NCBI GenBank assembly: GCA_964017125.1
Contig: OZ024912.1
Span: 80,410,649-80,474,648 of the forward strand
DNA length: 64,000 nt
Source: Flabesymbios commensalis
Taxonomy: Eukaryota > Annelida > Polychaeta > Terebellida > Flabelligeridae
Reading direction: 5' to 3'
Shown here: piece by piece, positions 10,946 through 22,342 of the stretch
Layout: each line of letters begins with the position of its first letter
How positions within the stretch are numbered: the stretch's first letter is position 1
Made by a program: the position numbers and the translations under genes
The notes under the pieces: model-generated
Told to the model about the DNA's origin: nothing
Database searches by the model: none
Seen by the model: the letters and a program-made list of their open reading frames with translations, nothing else

Positions 10946-13613
10946 CAGAGCTGGGTTCAATTCCGAAATTGATCTGGAATTAAACCTAATTCCAAGTCTA
11001 ATTCTCCAGAAATTGGAATAGGAATTAACTTTTAAGGAATTGGAATTGAATTGGAATTATTAAAAAGTAGGTGGTATTAAAAAAGGAATTGATTTTTTTA
11101 ATTTTTTCAAAAAATCTCAACACAAACGCAAGAACGTCACATTCAGTTACTGTGAAGGTTGCACAGGCATGTCACAGAGAGGTGTGGGGTGTTACAAACA
11201 CCAGACCGGTCGTTGTTCTCTGAAAGCGACAACACACTCCCCTTAAATTGATACATTCATGCGGTGTTGTTTTAGTGTTGTCATCGTCTGCAACGTTGGC
11301 CCAGTATTGAGCCAACATCGTTGAATGTTTCATGCTCACCAGGGGTGGTTATGCTTCTATGGAGCACTTTAAGTCCCAAAGTCAAATCTTTCCATAAATG
11401 TACGCATATATATTATTTAATTACGGGTATTGAACAGCTGCACTATCTGAAATTCGAAAAAATGATATCTTTATATAAATATAATGCTCACGTGTAAAGT
11501 GAATCGTTTGTTTTTATATTTTCAGTTATTGACACGGAGCTGTTGATTACTATAGTAATCATATACACAGTACATACCCCATATTAATTAGCGGTCAAAT
11601 ATCGAGGAAATTTGTTTTCATAATACTTATAAATTCTATAGATTATTGATATTATATGAAGATATGTACCCAATACACCAAGCGTCTTGATATGTTTTGT
11701 TTGCAATTTGTTAAACGTAATAAGAAGCATGTTTTCTAAAGCAGAGTGTCGTGTAAATTGGGACCCGCATATCAGTGGCATATTAAAAAGCGAATTTGGG
11801 GTTCTACAAGGCGGTATGCTCAGTCCCAAGCTATTCACGGAATTTTTACAAGACATTTCTGCATCATTTGACCAAGATCAGGGTATCCCTGTGGACACCT
11901 TACTAATGGTATATCTTTTATTTGCAAATGACCTTGTCCTTTGTTCAGTATCTGCTGAGGGATTACAGAAACAGCTAACTGCTCTGTATTCGTATGCTTC
12001 CCTTTGGCATATCATAGTAAGCATTCCTAAAGCAAAAGTTCTAATCTTTAATGAGCATTACACAAAAGTACACGGAAGCTTCCACTATGGTGATAACATC
12101 ATAGAAAAAGCTGAACAATATAAATACCTGGGTGTGGTGTATAGCACAAATCTGCTAATAATGTGTTAAAAGAAACTTTTTCTCATCTTGCTTCCCAAGC
12201 TGGGAAAGCATTTTTTTCTCCACTTAAACAGTCCCGTCCTGAGGTCGGTAAATTGTCACCCTCTATTGCGTTCAAGGCATTGTCAAATATTGCCCATACT
12301 AGAATATGGAAGTGATATATGGTACACAGACGACGATGTTAACGATCTGGAAAAAATCCATTTAATTTTTTTTTTAAATCTACACTTACAGTTAGAAAGC
12401 AAACACCTACACCTTCAATATATGGGGACACGGGACGATTTCAACTGATCATCAGACAACACATAAAAGCCGTGAAATATTGGTGTAGAATTCTTAAACT
12501 ATCTCGGAGCCATCCAGTCAGAAATGCCTACAATATGCTTCTTGAGCTAGATGGCATTGGCTTCACAAATTGGTGTTCCCGTATTCGCTCTGTCCTCGAA
12601 CGAACCAGGCTTGATCAAATTTGGGAATCACAGAATATTGGGGATACAAATAAATTCATGCTTTTATTTAAAGAATCAATTGTTAGAATATTTACACAGC
12701 TGTGGAGAAAAGATATTCACAGTTCGAGTAATATAAGCTGCGCACTTATGCATTAGTAAACAAATATTTCTGAACCATATATCTTACACACAAGGGGGAA
12801 CCATATCATAACATCAATGGCGAGATATGGGATAAGCTCATATGATCTAAATATAGAAAGAGGACGATACAATAATCCAATATAAAATTATATATTCAAT
12901 CATGATATTCCTATCAATCAGTTAAATTTGATAAAACACTGAATTATGTCAATGAGCAGAACATGACAGGGGATACAAAGTGTTGATAAAGAGTAAAGAG
13001 GTGTGATGTAACAGAAAGCGGAGAGGCCGGAGGTATGGTTACGATAACGCAGTGTTGACCGTGACAGTTTTCTAGCTCTGGCATAACAGTACAACACAAC
13101 CAATTTTAAAAATAAAACAATAGGTCACTTGTTATCATCTGACAACACACATAATCTATTTCAATGATTCACTGATAATTTTAGTATTTTTTAGTCAATA
13201 TTAATTTAGCTTTAAATTTGTGCGATACTCTATTTATTTATTTGTTTATGCTACAACAAATATACAAAGATTATACAAAATATCCTATGTAATGACATTT
13301 AATACGAGGCTATATTAAAATACATGTCACAATAATTAGCTTAGTTGATTCTGATTGATTTACTACTTACCATATATAAAAATACTCTCGAATATAAAAT
13401 GTGTTGTATATTATTCTCACAATAAAATACTTAGTGCCTTTTATAGCATATTAAAGAAGTCCGGATTTAGAAAGGAATTAGAAATTAGGAATTGGAATTT
13501 GAATTGGAATTTTAAAAAAGGGAAATAAAGGAATTGGAATTAGCCTCGGAATGAAAAAAAAAGGAATTGGATCAGGGATTGGAAATAAAAAAATGGAATT
13601 GAACCCAGGTCTG
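10946..13613. mobile_element. hAT-like non-autonomous element with 8-bp target duplication, carrying a LINE fragment
   Basis: The left end is CAGAGCTGGGTTCAATTCC and the right end in reverse is CAGACCTGGGTTCAATTCC (17 of 19 match). Both are followed by subterminal AATTCC-rich runs (10960-11100 and 13455-13605). Exact 8-bp direct repeats ACCCAGGT flank it at 10938-10945 and 13614-13621. CAG-type ends plus an 8-bp duplication are the hAT signature. No hAT transposase ORF is visible. The interior holds a LINE reverse transcriptase remnant (11690-12885), so this is a LINE landing inside a hAT, or a hAT that captured it. Confidence 0.88.
11690..12885 (+). mobile_element. LINE reverse-transcriptase fragment inside the hAT-like element
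   Basis: The reading order is RT core with GVLQGGMLSPKLF, then LFANDLVLCS (the YADD motif changed to FAND), KYLGVVYSTN, LPILEYGSDIW, and a C-terminal domain ending MARYGISSYDLNIERGRY. The pieces occupy several frames with stops between them. The endonuclease and the N-terminal half of RT are absent. It differs in style from the two CR1/L2-like LINEs in the window; the clade is uncertain (I/Nimb- or Tx1-like groups are possible). It is inactive: the catalytic YADD is damaged and both ends are missing. Confidence 0.8.
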
Positions 13614-13736
13614 ACCCAGGTGCGTCTGTGTTGGGCATATATCCAAAATCAGTGGGGCATGACTTTTATTCGCTAGCAGCTAACATGGGGGGGGGGGGGT
13701 CTTTTAAGGGGTTTAATATATTAAAATAATTATGTG

Positions 13737-13905
13737 AGTGAGTGTGTGCATCGTGGATGACATATTTACATTCATAAGGTAGCAGACTATGTGAGTGTGT
13801 GCATCGTGGATGACATATTTACACTCATGAGGTGACAGACTACGTGAGTGTGTGCATCGTGGATGACATATTTATATTCATAAGGTTTCACACCAGTTGT
13901 CTATT
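13737..13905 (-). repeat. 53-bp tandem repeat next to a zinc-finger linker remnant
   Basis: The phrase TGTGCATCGTGGATGACATA recurs at 13745, 13798 and 13851, i.e. every 53 bp. On the minus strand the right end (about 13885-13910) reads TGVKPYEYK, matching the linker of gene D-type fingers. The repeat probably grew from decayed finger sequence downstream of gene D. A G-run lies at about 13688-13699. Confidence 0.75.
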
Positions 13906-13973
13906 GTTTGTGAATACGCCCATAACTTTCAGATAGGGATAATTTTATGAATTGTTTAATAGATATTTTAAAT

Positions 13974-14330
13974 GTGTAAGACTTCTCACTAGTGGGGATT
14001 AGCATAAGTTAGTATGATCATCAACACGGCTGTGCTGGTGCTTGTGTCGATTCAGAGTGTTTGTGTAAGACTTCTCACTAGTGAGGATTAGCATAAGTAT
14101 GATCATCAACACGGCTGTGCTGGTGTTGGTGTCGATTCAGAGTGTTTGTGTAAGACTTCTCACTAGTGGGGATTAGCATAAGTATGATCATCAAAACGGC
14201 TGTGCTGCTGCTGGTGTCGATTCAGAGTGTTTGTGTAAGACTTCTCACTAGTGGGGATTAGCATAAGTATGATCATCCACACGGCTGTGCTGGTGCTGGT
14301 GTCGATTCAGAGTGTTTTTCTGTCCAAAGC
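13974..14330 (-). repeat. 87-bp tandem repeat (4 copies) spanning the 3' end of gene D
   Basis: The block with GTAAGACTTCTCACTAGTGG...GATTCAGAGTGTTT repeats at about 13974, 14061, 14148 and 14235. The copy nearest the gene includes the last coding part (NRHQHQHSRVDD) and the stop. The other three are duplicates lying downstream of that stop. The unit is 87 bp, divisible by 3. Duplication of the C-terminal exon end explains the repeat. Confidence 0.85.
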
Positions 14331-14958
14331 TTTCATCACAGGTATCACACACATAAGTTGTGTGAATTAGGGCATGACTGGTTAGATCGGTAGACTGTCT
14401 GAATCGTTTATGGCATGTTTTACATTCATAAGGTTGATAAGTGTGAATTAGTGCATGACTCCTAAGCTGAGATGACAGTGTGAATCGTTTATGGCATGTC
14501 TCACATTCATAATGTCCAGAGTGAACAAGCTGATGTACTCTAAGGTGTTCTTCATATGCAAAAACTTTATTACAAGTATCACACACATAAGGTTTATCTT
14601 TGGTATGAATTTGGGAATGCCTATTCAGATGGGATGGTCGTGTGAATCGTTTATGACATGTCTTACATTCATAAGGTTTATCTCCAGTGTGAATACAATG
14701 ATGTATTTCAAGGTTGTCTTTCAGTGTGAATCCTTTGTGACAAATATCACACCAAAATGTGTTGTCATCAGCAACGCTAACACCGTGTGCAATACTTGTT
14801 GATGTTGAACTGAAGTCTTTTTCCTCGTTTACTTTCAGTTCACATTTAATATCGGGGATATTGAAATATGTAAAGCTTCCTGTTTTCATATGTTTTGACA
14901 GAAAATCACATTTTGCAGCCGCTAAGAAAGATTGCATTGGTTCTATCTCCGTTGTCAT
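14248..14958 (-). CDS. C2H2 zinc-finger protein, gene D (6 fingers)
   Basis: About 236 residues if translation starts at MTTEIEP, aligned with the family start; an in-frame ATG nine codons upstream (14985) is also possible. The leader reads PMQSFLAAAKCDFLS then KHMKTGSFTYF. Six C2H2 fingers follow (CDIC, CKTC, CDTC, CETC, CKTC, CDTC). Linkers before fingers 4-6 are shortened (SGHYEC, TYQPYEC, TTYVC), unlike the TGEKP type, so these fingers may be spaced differently on DNA. The last finger ends HQHQH. The acceptor GTTGCAG|ATTT (exon from 15064) and the promoter module at 21780-21905 suggest a ~6.7-kb intron. The 3' end lies in an 87-bp tandem repeat. Confidence 0.88.
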   Translation of the reverse strand: MTTEIEPMQSFLAAAKCDFLSKHMKTGSFTYFNIPDIKCELKVNEEKDFSSTSTSIAHGVSVADDNTFWCDICHKGFTLKDNLEIHHCIHTGDKPYECKTCHKRFTRPSHLNRHSQIHTKDKPYVCDTCNKVFAYEEHLRVHQLVHSGHYECETCHKRFTLSSQLRSHALIHTYQPYECKTCHKRFRQSTDLTSHALIHTTYVCDTCDESFGQKNTLNRHQHQHSRVDDHTYANPH

Positions 14959-15261
14959 TTTAGAGTAAATAACAAAATGTTTCAATATAAATCGAATAAC
15001 AAATGATATCTGGTTGTTTCTCAGTTTTCTTTCTTCTGACGAAACACCGAGACTTTCGTGAAATCTGCAACGACATCAACCATTTCATTAAAATCAGCTA
15101 CAGTGGGTCTTTTCAAGCAATATCACGTTCTATGGAAACACGAACAAGCCCCATATCAGATGCATTATTTACCAATACATGTGATTAGATCAGGTTAAGA
15201 TCATTCTGAACGGCAGGGAAATTTATCAGCCGGTCGTCATTGTAGCCACACCGAGAATGAC

Positions 15262-15500
15262 GGCAGGGTTGACTCAATCATAAACCTCAATTACAATTAC
15301 AACTATTAAAAAATGGCAATTACAATTATAAAAATAATTGTTGACAAAAACATGAACAAATTAATTACAATTATTTGTTTATATAAATTTTAATTACAAT
15401 TATTTTCGTCAATTAAAGCTACAATTACAATTAGTTCAATACCTTAACTAAATAAGGTTAACTAAATATATACTCAATTACGATTTCGATTACGGCATGT
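15262..15500. repeat. AATTACAATT-rich block, possibly one end of a hAT-like element
   Basis: It starts CAGGGTTGACTCAATCATAA, then repeats of AATTACAATT. CAGGGTTGACTCAATTAC-like starts followed by such subterminal runs are seen in hAT elements. I cannot find the opposite inverted end or a target duplication, so it is a fragment or simple low-complexity DNA. CAGTGCTGGGCCAGC at 15508 may be another hAT-like end. Confidence 0.4.
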
Positions 15501-16396
15501 ATAATACAGTGCTGGGCCAGCATTGTCGGTGCTGTAATATCACCAAGAGCAACACCTGGCCTCCTGCTCATAGGAGCGTGTTGCACAGCTATATACTAGT
15601 AGATTACCCTGATGACATCGCAAGGCTCTGATACAGTGACCTCCATTTTTAAATGTAATAGTTCCAATATGATCACAAGTTTACGCCTGCTAAAAATGGC
15701 CCAGTTTTCATAGGCACTTGAAATATTCGTCTTAATTTCTTGGCATCCGAGTTTTTCAGTAGGCAGCGCGAGTGTCGTTTTTACACAGCTAGCTGTGTAA
15801 ACAAAATGGCGGTCACTGTGACTGGGCCTTGCACAGTAAATGAGCCAGGCGGCCCAGTCATACCGGGTTCTAGTAGATGCTGATATGAGTAAAATTTTGT
15901 GCCTCATGAACTACAGTTGATTAACACACTGTGACTGTATGACATACAGTACAATTGACTTGCTGATAAACACTGGTAAACGCTTGATCGTGTTTTTAGA
16001 TGGTATATATATTGTCTATCTAGATTGTTAGGTCTGACCAAGGCTATATAACAGCTGGACGTTCTCAAATAATTCATAATTATGAATATGCTCGATTGTT
16101 TTATCTTGAGTAAAGAAAGTATTAGAAAGCAACTATTCAGAATGTTATGAAACAACGCTTAACGTTGATCAGGTGTTGGAAGTTATTTGTAAACATCTGC
16201 TATCATGGTAGTAACCTAAAGTAGCACATATTTTAGCCAATCTCTGAACAAATTCGTAGGAAGTTAATTTAAACTGATTTGGGTAGGCATTGGTATGGTC
16301 AATGACCATAAAAAAGTAAAGTGGGATAGGTTGGGGAACTTTTTTATTAGAGATAAATCCAAAATGACCGCCACCGGCACATAACTTTTGAACCAT

Positions 16397-19053
16397 CTGC
16401 CACAGAATAATTTGTTAGATGTCTTTTCCCAGAGATTTGGACATAAAAATTACATTTCTGTAGTTATTTTAGCAGTTAATAGTCCCCTTCTGCAGAAATC
16501 CAAGATGGCCGACATCCGCACATATCGCATCATTACTTTTGAACCACTACTCTAGTAGCTGATGGTGGACTAGTCTTGTATATTATATCCAGACCTAAAA
16601 CCTAAACTCTGGGTCATTGAACAATTGTTGGTTGGTGACGCATTTGGCACTGATACCGAACTATGTAAAATACCCCCTCCCCTTTAAGCGATTTACAATT
16701 GCCTTGTATCTTTTGAACTGTTGGGCCCAGAATGGCTATGTTATGGGAGGGGGGGGGGGGGGTATGTAATATATTTGTATACCCTAACATCGATGGTTTT
16801 AAAGATATCGGTATAAATCTGATTTCAACATAGTAAAAACAACCATTGCGACCATTCATTATGTTAATTTTCGCTTTTGGGCAATTTGCAAATTGTAAAT
16901 AGTGTAATTGAATGATGTGAACATCTACATTTTTTCATTATTTCCAGCCACAAAGCATAACAAATTGTATGCACACTTGTTTCTGAGCTGATCATCGGGC
17001 GTGAACGGAACTAGACGTCTGACTGGTGTTATTCCAGCATATGTTGCTTCATACCGAAGTAGATCCGGCTTCATGCATTATATCATAGTGTTATATCTAG
17101 ATAGTATTCTAACATTTATAACATTAAAATGTATAACCTGACATTGAATACCATTATCTCGACATGTCGCATGAATAAATAATAGAACATCTAGCCACAC
17201 GTTGATGTTCTTTCTCATCAGATTTAGTCACTATAGTTTTATAGTTTTTATAGTTTTTATAAAACCATAATATTACACTCAAACGCTATAATTTTAGGAC
17301 ATGGCATTATAGCGTCAATATATGATATCGTAGTACTATGATATGATAATACCACAATAAAAATGTTGGTATGTAATATTAAATATACAAATTTGATAGT
17401 ATAATTGTATAATGAAAGGATATGGCATGTTAAATCTTCTTTGTTCAAATTCCCCACAAAGACGTATCTCTGGAACCTTAGCTAGTTTAGTTAAGATATG
17501 ACATCCTGTATGTATATATGACTTCACAATGCCACTATACAGTGTACTATTATAATAGGGCGCTATGGGGCGGGGGCCTTAGGGTAGTGGTTTGCACCGC
17601 TGCCTTTCACCCCAGAGTTCGGGGTTCGGTTTCCCGCTCTCGGGGGTTTGAAAGAAACAAAAATGTTTCTTCCCCACCCACGTGTGAAAGTCAGTATTGT
17701 GGGGAGCCTCAGTGACCGAGAGGTAGCGTGCTCGGCCTCAGACCGCCAGGGCTCGAGTTTAGAATCCTGTGTCTTGAGGACAGTGTCATCTCAATCATCT
17801 CACCATCCTCAGGAGGCTCTCCTGGCCCAGTTTAGCCTATATGTGCGCAAAGGTGGCCTAAAGCCCGATTCATTTATCTCATTTAGGGCGCTATGATTTC
17901 TGGTCACCATTAAAAAAGTGTTTATCTTTTGCTCAAAATGGTTTTGTTTCAAATCCTCTATGGTATTTTCTGGGTGATATTGTATGATATTATATAGTGA
18001 CATATTATTTCGTCCCAACATAAATATTGCATAGATCTCTTAATTTTGGTCAGAAAATGTTATTTCAAAGGCAACATGACATCAGAGAGATCATCCACAT
18101 CTGGCCTGATAGCTACTCTGGTTCCCAGAGCCACACTACGCGGCGTGGCCGAGCTTCATGTAGCTTCTGGTATGCCCCAGTGGCGAATATTTGTGACTAG
18201 TTGTTATATTTGGATGAAAATAGGGTATCCCCGAATTCAGGCATTTTTGAAAGGTCACTTCCCCGGATGAAGAGTTGTTCACAGAATTGTATTTCCCTTC
18301 TGACGTATTTCCTATGACTTGACCCAGAAAATTATTCACCGGCCTCAATAGCACAGGCATGAAGATCATGTGACTAAGAGCCTTGGCCTATACCCGGCCA
18401 TAAATGAGATTGGCCGGGCTCACCAGGCAAGCCTGATACCGTGACTGACCAGATACTAAGTACTATTTATTCATGCGACATGGTAGGGATTATAGTAGGG
18501 CCTATTCAATTGCAACATTATAAATAGTAGAATAATGTCTACAAATAACACTAGAATGTTGCTATAATGCATGAAACCGGATCCACTTCAGTATGGGTAT
18601 GAAACAACAGATGTTGGAATAACACCAGTAATACGTCTTGTACCGCCCGGGAGCATTTGCTTGTTTCATGTAAAATGTATGTATTAGAGCAAATCCGAGT
18701 AGTGGCAAACAAATTTATATAAAATGTGTTGTGCGTTGTTACTGTAATGAATGAAAAATAAAGCAGTCTACATAATTAAATTACAATAATTAAAATGCAT
18801 CACCAACCAAAAATTGTTCAATGGCCTCCAATTAGTTCATTGCTGAAGAGTTTAGGTCTGGATATATACACGACCAGTCCACTATCAGCTACTAGAGCAG
18901 TGGTTCAGCGTTATGATGTGATATACTGTATGTGCGGATGGCGGCCACCTTGGATTTCTGCAGAAAGGGACTATTAAATGCTAAAATAACTTAAGAAATG
19001 TAATTTTTATGGCAACATTAGTGGGAAAAGACATCTTACACAACATTCTGTGG
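16397..19053. repeat. Long inverted repeat (arms 16397-17188 and 18462-19053)
   Basis: Anchors: GCCACAGAATAATTTGTTAG at ~16398 against CAACATTCTGTGG at ~19040; CAATTGTTGGTTGGTGACGC at ~16620 against GCATCACCAACC at ~18796; TGCTTCATACCGAAGTAGAT at ~17044 against its reverse at ~18580; GACATGTCGCATGAATAAAT at ~17161 against ATTTATTCATGCGACATG at ~18467. The arms are diverged, and the left arm is longer with extra sequence including a G-run at ~16747-16762. The 1.27-kb loop contains a SINE. No transposase is seen. It lies in the putative intron of gene D. Confidence 0.75.
17568..17883 (+). mobile_element. tRNA-derived SINE, second full copy
   Basis: Same architecture as the copy at 8297-8585: first tRNA-like unit (GTAGTGGTTTGCACC, GGGGTTCGGTTTCCC), linker with GAAAGAAACAAAAATG, second unit (GAGAGGTAGCGTGCTC, GGGCTCGAG) and the CCCAGTTTAGCCTATATG tail. 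It is flanked by 12-bp direct repeats TAGGGCGCTATG at 17556-17567 and 17884-17895. It is inserted in the loop of the long inverted repeat. Confidence 0.9.
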
Positions 19054-19524
19054 AATATCGCACATTAGTATTTATCGCACATTAGTATTATACATAATCG
19101 CACATTTTCCTTACATATTATACTCACCAGATTTAGGTCAATCTATTTCTAACCTGTTTACTCGAAGTATACAAATAAACATTAAAATGACGATATGTTT
19201 AAGTAACCCTACATCCTACTTCTTGACATGTTTGGATGTAACCCCATAATATAAGCGGTCACCATATAAAGTATGTCCCAATTTAATTTGATGGTAATAT
19301 CTCAGTTCATGTTTTGGACAAATCAAGGCTTAAAAAAGGTGGTGTGGTTAAGTTGTGGGGGTGCACGGAGGGCGAGTGTAGCTCATCATGCTCATGGAAT
19401 ATGTTTTATCACCAGTGTAACTAGTATGAAAACGTTGATGTCTTATCAAATTATCATGATTATCTGGATGTATTTTCTACTACTTTTTGGTAAAAATACA
19501 ATTGATTGTATTTGTTATTTGTAC

Positions 19525-19960
19525 TGATCCACCCTTTAGACCCATCCATCCTTTAGTCCCCATCCACCCTTTAGAGTTCTAATCCAACAGCCACAGTATT
19601 TTCCAGCCACAGTATTATAGCTGTGGGTGTTAAATGATGCTTAGTGACCTGATGCGATCCCACATTTTTAAAGCTAATGTGAACAAGACCATAGACTAGA
19701 ACTGCAAAAGTTTTTTGTAATTTTTCTGCTGCGCATTCACCAGTTAGGCTAGATATAGAGACGAAACTCCCGTATTTCTAATTTTTGACATGGTTGTCAA
19801 TAATTACAGATCAGGAATTAAAACACTTTTACAGTTCTGGTCTATGGACATGTTTACATCATATGATCATATTAAGAAGCCAAAACTTCTGGCTTCATTC
19901 TGTCCCGATTTGGCCATGATTGTGCGACGTGAAGCAATATTCATTCCCTCTTTCTAAGTG
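19525..19960. repeat. Composite repeat shared with 34.5-34.9 kb
   Basis: A short run of the CCACCCTTTAGTCCCCATCC type (19530-19575) is followed about 300 bp on by GGCTTCATTCTGTCCC and TTGGCCATGATTGTGC (~19890-19935). The same two ingredients occur in the same order around 34490-34860. A related dispersed repeat carrying minisatellite seed sequence is likely; boundaries are not resolved. Confidence 0.45.
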
Positions 19961-20139
19961 TTACAAATTTACCAAGCTCTTCCTCTCCCAACTAGTGGCA
20001 TTTATTAACATATAAAACACTACCTTTATTTTGAGGAGTTTAACAGTGTTCAATGTTCATGATGTAATTCTGATTGTCAGGCTCTATATTGAGTCGCTGA
20101 ATAGATGTTAGCCTATGTACATGATGTACATATTACAAG

Positions 20140-20660
20140 TCCTAATGTCTCCGGTTTTCTAGATATATAATCTGATAATATGCATTTTGAGATACAAGTT
20201 GGCCATTTTAAACTTTATTGAGTAGAAATTATAAATGGCATATCCCTCCCTAAAACCGCATATTTTGTTCTATGGTAATGGTTTAGATATCTGGCATGGT
20301 TTTCTACATATTAGATATTTTTTGTCAATAATTTCCCCATGTCGGCCATTTTTAAATTAATCGAGTCCTCACTAACACCACACATGTTGTTCGAACTGGT
20401 ACGATTATCTATTTAATAAACATAATAAAGTCAAAAGTTGCCGCAGATCGGCCATTTTGAATTTGAAAAAATTGCCATTTTTCACCTGAAATCACACATT
20501 TTGTTCAATAGTGATGGTCTAGCTATCTGGAAATTTTTTCCAATTATTACTTATATTAATATTAAATCAAAAGTTGCCGCAGGTCGGCCACTTTGAATTA
20601 GATGTTGAAATTTTTCACGGTGTATCCCTACCTGTAACCGCACATTTTGTTCTATAGTAG
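20140..20660. repeat. Diverged ~140-bp tandem repeat
   Basis: Phrases CGGCCATTTTGAATTTG, CACATTTTGTTCTATAG and AGCTATCTGG recur with spacing of about 107-143 bp in four degraded copies. The same unit occurs in two to three copies at 59090-59420. It is a dispersed satellite-like repeat. No coding potential. Confidence 0.7.
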
Positions 20661-20948
20661 TTGAATAAATGGGCCAACATTGAACTGACCGTTGCTGAGT
20701 ATGCCCTAATATTCCTAACGTTTATATTAAACGATTTCAAGCAGCTTCTATATAATGGCGCTGTGAGCTGTAACCTGTGATATTAAATAGTCCATCATGA
20801 TCTGATAATTAAACAACATTGACTGGTCCTAAGAATATATTAGATATTTGCCGGGAACTAGAGAGCGACATACATAGTCGAAGGCGCGAGCAGCCTGTAT
20901 TCAGGGCTAGCTATCCCAAACAAACAAAGTGAGACTTATTAGCATTTA

Positions 20949-21670
20949 ATTCTCAGAAACTGAACGGCCTTGAAGGCGTGACCTTGAGTGCGAACTAGGT
21001 GATAGAAAGGCAGTTTGGTCTTGATTTTTCACTATGTCAAGTATAAAAAGTAGCGACGCTAAAACACATCTCCCGAAGTAACATTATGCTTTATGTCGCT
21101 ATAAACATGACAGTCTAATAGGAATATTATCTCTGTTCATTCACATTATGTTTTTTTAACTCCGGAGAGATTGTATGTAGGCTAAAAACGACATTTATTC
21201 AACACGGGAGCACAACTTTTAGAAGTGCTTTTTGTAAGTTGCCATGGTGGCACGTGTGACCTCGTCTGTTCAAAGCCAATCATGATGCCGTCTTGTTGCG
21301 TGTCACACCATGCACTCGGGGTCACGAGGTCAACGCATGATAGGCGCGTGGACATGTAATGTTTAGCACATAAAATCTGTCATGTTCTTAAACTTTGTCT
21401 GCAATTTGCGTGCATATAATATATTTTTTTATGGTTTTCAGTGTTTCTATTTGCGGCTAAATATATATTAAAATACACATTGGATTTGAAATGTTATGTT
21501 ATGACGCGATTCTGGCAAAAACGGGAATTTTCAAGGGGATGTCCCAACTTTTTGACATTAAATCAGTACATTGAAGTATAATTCCTTTGACAGCCCAGGC
21601 GTTGTTATCACCTAGTAGCTGTCCCGCAGTAAATGCTGACCTGTGATGACGTAACACGGTTTCTGAGAAT
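20949..21670. mobile_element. 722-bp TIR element in the intron of gene D
   Basis: Perfect 12-bp terminal inverted repeats ATTCTCAGAAAC / GTTTCTGAGAAT at 20949-20960 and 21659-21670. The block interrupts intron sequence that is continuous in the copy at 182-510, giving an empty site in the paralogue. No transposase ORF is seen and no clear target duplication, so the superfamily is undecided. Confidence 0.6.
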
Positions 21671-21779
21671 AGACCTAGGCTATGTTTTCGTCTATTATTA
21701 ACATATAATCAACTTGTATCACCGCTGAGGCTCGCAGCTAAAAGTAAGATGCAGATATTAAATAGCCATTTATATTTAC

Positions 21780-21905
21780 CTTTCACTGCGTAATCAGAGA
21801 ATATATGAGGTAAGCTTACACAGTGCTGGTGACAGCTGTTCTTTGTCACTGCTTAAGTGTAGAGCGAGGCCTCCAAAGAGTGCCCACACTACCGGGCGCT
21901 GTTTA
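21780..21905 (-). promoter_or_regulatory. Promoter / non-coding first exon, probably of gene D
   Basis: On the minus strand it reads GCGCCCGGTAGTGTGGGCAC, GGAGGCCTCGCTCTACAC, GTGACAAAGAACAGCTG, and ends GTGAAAG|GTAAATATAAATGG (GT at 21779-21778). It is very similar to 25-181. The next same-strand zinc-finger coding exon is gene D with acceptor at 15065-15066. It is head to head with the gene E module, which begins about 165 bp away. Confidence 0.55.
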
Positions 21906-22069
21906 TATTGTTCATGCTGGCGTTGCGGGTGCTCTTATTATATAGCGAATGGTCTTAATATATAAACAGTGAATAATATGATTACGGCTTGTCCATCAAC
22001 TAAATAATGAATAAAGCAAATGATGGATGAGGAATAAATATTTTAATGCGTATAATATAATGCATATAA

Positions 22070-22342
22070 ATAGCGCCTGGTAGTGTATGCACTCTTCGGA
22101 GGCCCCGCTCTACACCTATGTCTTTTTTAATTTGCATACAACACAGAGTCCTTCAGTCACACTGAAAATAATGTTGATGAAAAATAGCCCCTGCTACTGT
22201 GTATACTACTTGGGAGCCTCTCTCTACACACAGCAGTGTGCATTTTTCTCAGTGATACAGAACAGCCAGCTGTCAAACCCACAGCAGAAACAGCCAATTG
22301 CAGCAGTTGCACTGCATATAGTCACTGTTTTAGCGGAGAACG
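22070..22342 (+). promoter_or_regulatory. Duplicated promoter module / non-coding first exon, probably of gene E
   Basis: Two tandem versions of the module: the first has GCGCCTGGTAGTG and GGAGGCCCCGCTCTACAC (~22073-22120). The second, about 125 bp on, has CTACTGTGTATACTACTTGG, CCTCTCTCTACACAC and CAGTGATACAGAACAGCC. The end GAGAACG|GTAAATATATG (GT at 22343-22344) is a plausible donor. The acceptor TTTGTAG|ATTGAAC at 22898-22899 opens the exon that carries gene E, giving an intron of about 556 bp. Confidence 0.55.
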
